Assembly: GCA_028565635.1 (NCBI GenBank)
Contig: JAOXYB010036285.1
Location: 1-13,748, forward strand
Source of the DNA: Phoronis ovalis
Lineage: Eukaryota > Phoronida > Phoronidae
Direction: 5' to 3'
DNA length: 13,748 nucleotides
Shown one piece after another: positions 9,497 to 13,748 of the stretch. Every line of letters starts with the position of its first letter. Position 1 is the first letter of the stretch. The notes below the pieces were generated by a model. It did no database searches. It worked only from the letters and a program-made list of their open reading frames with translations, and had not been told where the DNA came from. The position numbers and the translations under genes are program-made.

Positions 9497-9517
9497 TTAC
9501 GACATTAAAGAAATAAA

Positions 9518-9814
9518 GTGGCATTCGTTAAATACATAGAACTCATTAATAATATAAAGAGAAATGAAGCTCGACTGACCAGAAGCTGTCGCATCCAGGT
9601 CGCAATGGATGCGATTGGGTGCCACCTGGTGGAAGCAATCGATGCGATTTACGAATATTACACTACAAAAGGGATGTTGAACAAATATGCCTGTATGATT
9701 GATCGTATACTGCTATTGGAACACGGACAATTACCTCTTAATCAGCAGTTTGATGAACATTTATCTAACATTTTAATACTTAATTATACTGAAAATTACT
9801 CTATAAATGCCTAA
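9518..9814 (+). CDS. Unidentified small ORF behind a TATA box
   Basis: The frame is open from 9509 (after TAA 9506-9508) to the TAA at 9812-9814. No ATG lies at its beginning: position 9518 is GTG, and the first in-frame ATG is at 9605. An animal protein would therefore be 69 residues (MDAIGCHLVEAIDAIYEYY onward) unless an upstream exon is spliced on. The full 98-residue reading is mixed, mostly helical-looking and balanced in charge, with a Cys/Arg-containing segment (RLTRSCRIQVAMDAIGC). I see no signal peptide, membrane segment or known motif, and I do not recognise the family. The codons are richer in G and C than the flanks, which favours a real or recently lost coding region. A four-codon uORF (9564-9578) precedes the ATG if transcription starts near 9475. 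It could be a small intronless gene, a last exon, or a fragment of a mobile element. Confidence 0.4.
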   Translation: MAFVKYIELINNIKRNEARLTRSCRIQVAMDAIGCHLVEAIDAIYEYYTTKGMLNKYACMIDRILLLEHGQLPLNQQFDEHLSNILILNYTENYSINA

Positions 9815-9827
9815 ATGACAAGCACCG

Positions 9828-9866
9828 ATGGGTTCATGTTTGTCGTCGGTTTGACGATGAACTCAT
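9828..9866. repeat. Stem-loop just downstream of the unidentified ORF
   Basis: atgggttcat (9828-9837) pairs with atgaactcat (9857-9866) over 10 bp with one G-T wobble. An inner stem, cgtc/gacg (9844-9847 and 9853-9856), closes a ggttt loop, with a six-base one-sided bulge (9838-9843). It begins 14 bases after the ORF stop codon and would lie in the 3'UTR of its transcript. It does not match the histone 3' stem-loop consensus. Confidence 0.5.
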
Positions 9867-9913
9867 GATAACTGCCAAGTATCTCAACACCCGTATGTTA
9901 ATTTCAGAATATA

Positions 9914-9950
9914 CGTATGTCGTGGTCAACGACCAGGTTTCATGCATACG
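9914..9950. repeat. Second hairpin downstream of the ORF
   Basis: tggtc (9923-9927) and gacca (9931-9935) form a tight stem around aac, and cgtatg (9914-9919) with catacg (9945-9950) forms an outer stem with an uneven internal loop. It lies about 50 bases beyond the previous stem-loop. Confidence 0.35.
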
Positions 9951-10560
9951 AATTCCATAATGATTCTAAATGCTTTTCATTATTATATAATGACATAATG
10001 TGCGTGCGTATTAAATGTTAAATTCAACGCTAAAAGGCTAATCTGTAGATGTATGCTGTATAATACACTAATCTCAACAGCTTATATAATATGTAATTAT
10101 TGCATAAACATGCATCTAAAAACACACACTGAACGTTAATTATTGGAATTATCTGTTTTAATGGGGTCAATGACATGTTCTATATCGTACCACAGGTTTT
10201 GATGGAGGCACTAACTGCAGATTAATTGGGGAAGGGATCCTTGTCACACCTGCTAAGGATTTGTATTGAAAATTAATAACTTTTGTTTGAAAAAAAAACA
10301 ACATCAAAACCTTTACAATACTTATGTGAAATGTTTTATCAAAGCTAGCAAAATGTTTCAACATAATTCTTTTGAAATAAATTTAATTTGTTACTATGGC
10401 AACAGATAATAAAAGTACATAAATATTTTTTTGTTTTGTTAATGGATTTGTTTTTTTTCTCTTTGGATAAAATTGTGCATGATGTCAAAACGAATCCGGT
10501 TTATAGTTTTGATGCAAAAAGTAATATGCATTCTTAAATATTTTCGGTATTGCTACAGTT
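9951..10560. other. Non-coding AT-rich stretch
   Basis: No supportable gene, RNA or repeat was seen. A 65-codon minus-strand frame (10364-10167) ends in a proline-rich tail, but it lacks a convincing acceptor or family match (see rejected items). Confidence 0.5.
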
Positions 10561-10570
10561 TGAAATTTAG

Positions 10571-10627
10571 AGAGAGTATTTAAACCAAGATTTGGCACTA
10601 GAGCGAATCTAAATGAATATACTCTCT
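10571..10627. repeat. Second nested palindrome
   Basis: agagagtat (10571-10579) and atactctct (10619-10627) are exact complements. Inside them agatt (10588-10592) and aatct (10606-10610) are also complementary and share the centre at 10599. The spacer between the two arm pairs is not complementary. The layout resembles the element at 9090-9199, though the sequences differ. Confidence 0.5.
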
Positions 10628-10935
10628 GGGGACTGTCCAAAGACCAAACTATTTCCTCTTTGGGTCCGATATAAGATTCTGATCTATTTCATTGGCCCGG
10701 GTTCATCGGATAAACCAATCTAGATACAACATGCGAGTGACTGTTCGTTTTTTTATTTCAAGACAATGCAAATCTAATGGTCACAAGGCGAGGTGGGTTT
10801 GCTCTACCCCTGTATGATATACGTGACCTCTAGGAAACTATTTCTTTGGCACCTGTCCAGGGGTTCACCGCAGGTAGACGTGCTGTGGTTATCTACCTTC
10901 GCCGTTATCACGTTGTTATTTTAATTACATCAGCG
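10628..10935. other. Non-coding block with higher GC and scattered inverted repeats
   Basis: This stretch is richer in G and C than its flanks. It contains a 7-bp inverted repeat (acccctg 10806-10812 with caggggt 10858-10864) and a 6-bp pair (ggtaga...tctacc) just beyond. No frame of useful length is open. It may be a decayed transposable element or a regulatory block; nothing specific identifies it. Confidence 0.3.
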
Positions 10936-11685
10936 CAAATAATAACATACAGCTGAAAATATTTATTTTGGCGCACTTTTTCTACATGACACCACCCTCA
11001 GCCATTGTTGTTTGCTTCAAGTCAATTAATTGATTGATCTAATTGTCAGTGTACGTTATTTGTAAGCTATATAATAATAACGGCATCTTGGCTGTATATT
11101 ACATTTATATATTATACCATAATGCGATCTATAATAGCGAAAGGAAAAATATTTACACAAACACAGTAAGTGCTATTGTTGAAGCAGTTAGCGCACTGTG
11201 ATGAACTTTAAAATCAATAGACATGTTAACGACTGTTTTTAACATCTTTAATCCTTATTTTATTTTATGCATTTTTTCTTATTTTACGCCTCATTACATA
11301 ACTAGATGTAAAATGCATTAAAAGCGCTAGGACGCCTTTATTTGTATGCTTCTATATAATCGACGGCAAATATCTAATTTAAGTACATTTTTCTATCCTT
11401 TAACGACTATGTTTACCTGGTCCTAGCCTACTTTTAAGTCAAAAAGAATGACTACAATTATATCAAAAATATATAAGAACTACAAAAGGGAATTTATATT
11501 TCTATTTCTAAAAGTGTTATAAATGCAGAGGAGTGTAAAATTACCAACTTGCAACTTGCTTGTGGTTCATAAAAAGATTACTTGTAAAAGTGTAGCCTTT
11601 ATTTAAATTTTAATTATTATTTAAAAATGTTATTTAATTTGGCAAACTTACTGGCGATAAGAATTCTTGTTTCTTTTAAAACGGA
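10936..11685. other. Non-coding AT-rich stretch
   Basis: No gene, structural RNA or clear repeat was recognised on either strand. Confidence 0.5.
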
Positions 11686-11705
11686 AAAATAAGCCAAAAT
11701 AAGCC
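11686..11705. repeat. Perfect 10-bp tandem duplication
   Basis: aaaataagcc occurs twice in direct succession (11686-11695 and 11696-11705) and directly abuts an ATG at 11706. It may be a simple replication-slippage product. Confidence 0.5.
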
Positions 11706-11837
11706 ATGGCGGCCATAAATGTTTTTTCTAATGAAGAAAAACCTGGGCTAATCAGTAATGTTAATAAAATATTATTAATTAAACCAGGAATCAGCCGCAA
11801 CAGAAGCAGCAAAATACAACTACAATACTGGTCATAA
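11706..11837 (+). CDS. Possible small ORF (43 residues) with a favourable start context
   Basis: The start reads gccATGGCGGCC, a strong match to the animal translation-start consensus apart from C at -3, and encodes MAAINVFSNEEKPGL onward. The frame runs 43 codons to TAA at 11835-11837. There is no recognised motif and no good donor site within it that would make it a first exon. An opposed minus-strand frame overlaps it. Unlikely to be certain from sequence alone. Confidence 0.2.
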   Translation: MAAINVFSNEEKPGLISNVNKILLIKPGISRNRSSKIQLQYWS

Positions 11838-11973
11838 CTGAACTTTCTATGAACCCGGTAAACATGTACTTCTTGTATTCTTTTTCATCGTTGGTTCTAA
11901 TTAAATCCAGTCGTATATATTTACCTACATCGGATTTCAAAATATCATTATCTGCTTCCAATACATACAGCAT
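11791..11973 (-). CDS. Possible 60-residue ORF or first exon
   Basis: The predicted product starts MLYVLEADNDILKSDVG, continues charged (RTNDEKEYKKY) and ends in a hydrophobic, Cys-rich tail (SIVVVFCCFCCG). A donor-like gtaaat occurs after residue 16 (DV), so the first 16 codons could be an exon. CpG-containing sequence lies upstream in this direction (12000-12250), as a promoter might. I do not recognise the family, and coding status is doubtful. Confidence 0.18.
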   Translation of the reverse strand: MLYVLEADNDILKSDVGKYIRLDLIRTNDEKEYKKYMFTGFIESSVMTSIVVVFCCFCCG

Positions 11974-11989
11974 AACATGCAGACTAGTA

Positions 11990-12290
11990 ATGTGTTTGCA
12001 AGACCCTCTCGATTAACGCTCGCCCAAACTCGGCCCAGGCGTACCTAACATTTTTTGGAAAGTGTGTTTACGAAAAAACGAAATTAAAACCTTGGAATGC
12101 AACACGTCTCATGTGTCATATACAACATAAGCTCGCTCCCCTAATAAATGTTTACCCACTCGAGTTAAGGACAATGACGCGTGTTTGTTCGTTTGACTAA
12201 GGAGCAAAGTGTGCTGATCCGTCATCAGCATATTTTATGCATCTGAGTTTGCGCTATATACACATTGCTAGCTGACAAACAGTATTGAGA
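11990..12290. other. CpG-containing non-coding patch with a 7-bp hairpin
   Basis: CpG dinucleotides are clearly more frequent here (e.g. gattaacgctcgcccaaactcgg, gacgcg) than in the AT-rich flanks. A perfect hairpin, tgctgat (12212-12218) with atcagca (12224-12230), has a five-base loop. It could be a promoter region for a minus-strand transcript, but no clear core element was found. Confidence 0.3.
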
Positions 12291-12942
12291 ACATAAAACA
12301 CATGTACCTATACTGCGTGTTTTATCCAAAATCTGTTATTAGCCTTTCTTTTTTATCCAGAGTTTTTGTACTAGATATGGTATGAATGAAGATAAAATTG
12401 ATAAGTTTTGTCACGATGCCGATAACATTTTTCAAAATACATGTCATCAAAAATCCCTGAGTAATATCATATCAAACTGTAGTGTCACATATCTTGTTGT
12501 TCATCATCAATTAATAATCCAAGATGCATGATAACTATAGTACTCCCCACAAAAAAAGTTGGTCTGATATATAGAGTGTGTGCGTATTTAAATAATAGCT
12601 TTGCTCGTAATTTGAATTTCTCATTTAAAAAAATTTGTCTTCGTCACGGGTTTATTCATGCTTCGCGTAATCCACATCTGAGGTAATTTTTAGTATTATT
12701 TGGTTTTGTATATTGTAGGACATGTTATCTGTGTCCTAATTGTGACAAGTCCTGCATGTGAGCATGTACAACAGTTTGTGGCTTTCCTATGTGGTTATGT
12801 TTCGCTATAGCCAGTCCTCAAATTTAAATGGAATCTTCGTCGAATCATATACAGCGCAGTTACCATTGCAACAAAGCTACTTCATGAAAAATTTCAGCAG
12901 TTCCCCCATCAAAACAGCATGACTTAAAGCAGGACAAATTTC
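12291..12942. other. Non-coding AT-rich stretch
   Basis: No gene or repeat was supported in this interval on either strand. Confidence 0.5.
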
Positions 12943-13338
12943 GATTTTTCATATTTTGCTTTCTTTGATACATTTCTCCGAAATACATTTTGCTCTACGT
13001 TTTTTAAACACGTATATTGTGTCGATCACTAATAAGATTCTTTTGCTAACTTTGATGTATTTATGAATTTTTTTTTTTTCATATTTGTGTTCCTTGTTAC
13101 ACCAAGTACCCCGGAATATATTTTGACCTTGTCTTTTACTTGTTTCAGTGCTGTGCGAGTTATATTGTTATTGTTTAATGTAATTATTACTTTATATAAG
13201 TACTAGATTTTCACATTAGTGCCAGTACGTACAAGTCCCCAGAATCTATTTTCCCGCATAACTGCCTGTTATTATAATGCGGGTCACTAATAAGACATTT
13301 TGTTATTTTTAATGTAATCTTTTTATTAAAATTGACAT
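12943..13338. repeat. Diverged tandem array, three copies of about 131 bp
   Basis: Three landmarks recur in order at regular spacing. A ttttca(t/c)att block lies near 12945, 13075 and 13207. A c(c)ccgaaata(c/t)attttg-like block lies near 12978, 13111 and 13238 (gaaatacatttt, ggaatatatttt, agaatctatttt). A block of tcactaataaga followed by tt(t)gatgta or ttaatgtaat lies near 13026, 13160 and 13285; the 12-base tcactaataaga is identical in copies one and three. Spacing is about 130 and 132 bp. Copies differ at many positions, so the array is old. A run of 12 T (13068-13079) begins copy two. Confidence 0.55.
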
Positions 13339-13596
13339 ATGTCATTTTTATAATGAGTAATAACGCCACGTGAATAACATGTGAAATGTGATGTAAGGAT
13401 ATCTTGAGCCACAGATAACATATTTCATCATTTCATAATCTCAGTTACTTCGCAAATGTATAAGAAAACACCTAAATCTAATGATTCATTGACATGTTTA
13501 GACTTTATGTTATATTTAAGATAATAATGTGTATTTTTTGTAAAAAATAATTTACCTAAAAAATAATTCAAAAATGTGTCTAAAAAGGTAATTTTC
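13339..13596. other. Non-coding AT-rich stretch
   Basis: Nothing recognisable, apart from a 12-bp palindrome (tgacatatgtca) at its left edge that is expected by chance. Confidence 0.5.
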
Positions 13597-13669
13597 CTTT
13601 GAATTTAAAGAAAATAATCTGGCAGTCTTAGCTTTGAATTTAAAGGAGAAAAATATATGGCAGTCCTAG
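13597..13669. repeat. Two-copy tandem repeat (35 and 38 bp)
   Basis: Copy one (13597-13631) and copy two (13632-13669) both start ctttgaatttaaag and end ggcagtc(t/c)tag. They differ by a few substitutions and a three-base length change in the middle. They abut directly, as in a local duplication. Confidence 0.65.
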
Positions 13670-13673
13670 ATTT

Positions 13674-13689
13674 AGACTGGACTCAGTCT
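13674..13689. repeat. Short hairpin after the tandem repeat
   Basis: agact (13674-13678) pairs with agtct (13685-13689) around six bases. Short, and possibly chance. Confidence 0.25.
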
Positions 13690-13748
13690 GAATAATGAAG
13701 TTTTTTTACTCAAGTTGTCTAAAGTGATGATAAATTATACTTTTTCAA

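Noticed and set aside
9828-9866. Stem-loop after the ORF considered as a histone mRNA 3' stem-loop
   Set aside because: Stem and loop sequence do not match the histone consensus, the stem is interrupted by a one-sided bulge, and the ORF is not a histone.
10167-10364. Minus-strand frame ending in a proline-rich tail (VTRIPSPINLQLVPPSKP), faintly like the start of a fibronectin type III domain
   Set aside because: The match is limited to a few prolines and an NLQ. The sequence stops before the conserved Trp and Tyr positions, the possible acceptor (aaatccttag) has a poor pyrimidine tract, and no partner exon was found.

Overview
The window looks like nuclear DNA of an animal. It is AT-rich, has no operon-like packing, and holds one clear spliced gene with GT-AG introns, flanked by long non-coding stretches with inverted and tandem repeats. 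The gene belongs to the FAM53 family, which occurs in vertebrates and, by inference here, in an invertebrate. The AT-rich background and small palindromic repeats would suit a marine invertebrate such as a mollusc, but this is a guess. There are no bacterial genes, recognisable tRNA or rRNA genes, or CRISPR arrays.

Layout. Positions 1-7000 are AT-rich and gene-free; they are probably the large fourth intron of the FAM53 gene, or intergenic DNA beyond an alternative 3' end. The FAM53 gene is on the minus strand: a possible 5'UTR exon ends at 8747, and coding exons lie at 8542-8462, 8153-8084 and 7825-7272. Joined, these give 235 residues in consistent phase (0, 1, 0). The C-terminal exon or exons are not identified. 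At 9090-9250 there is a nested palindromic element and a separate hairpin. At 9410-9480 a GC-rich stretch leads into a TATA box on the plus strand, pointing away from FAM53. Just downstream is an unidentified ORF of 69-98 residues (to 9814) with a long stem-loop beginning 14 bases after its stop codon. From 9950 to the end the DNA is mostly non-coding. It holds a second nested palindrome (10571-10627), two opposed small ORFs at 11700-11970 that cannot be confirmed, a diverged three-copy tandem array with a period near 131 bp (12943-13338), and a two-copy 35/38-bp tandem repeat (13597-13669).

How the parts relate. The FAM53 gene and the TATA-driven ORF are divergently arranged across about 0.5-0.7 kb. 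This could be a shared regulatory region, although the palindromic element within it looks like a mobile-element remnant. The points most worth checking are the FAM53 5' leader with an overlapping upstream ORF, the possible alternative 3' end in intron 4, and the identity of the plus-strand ORF.
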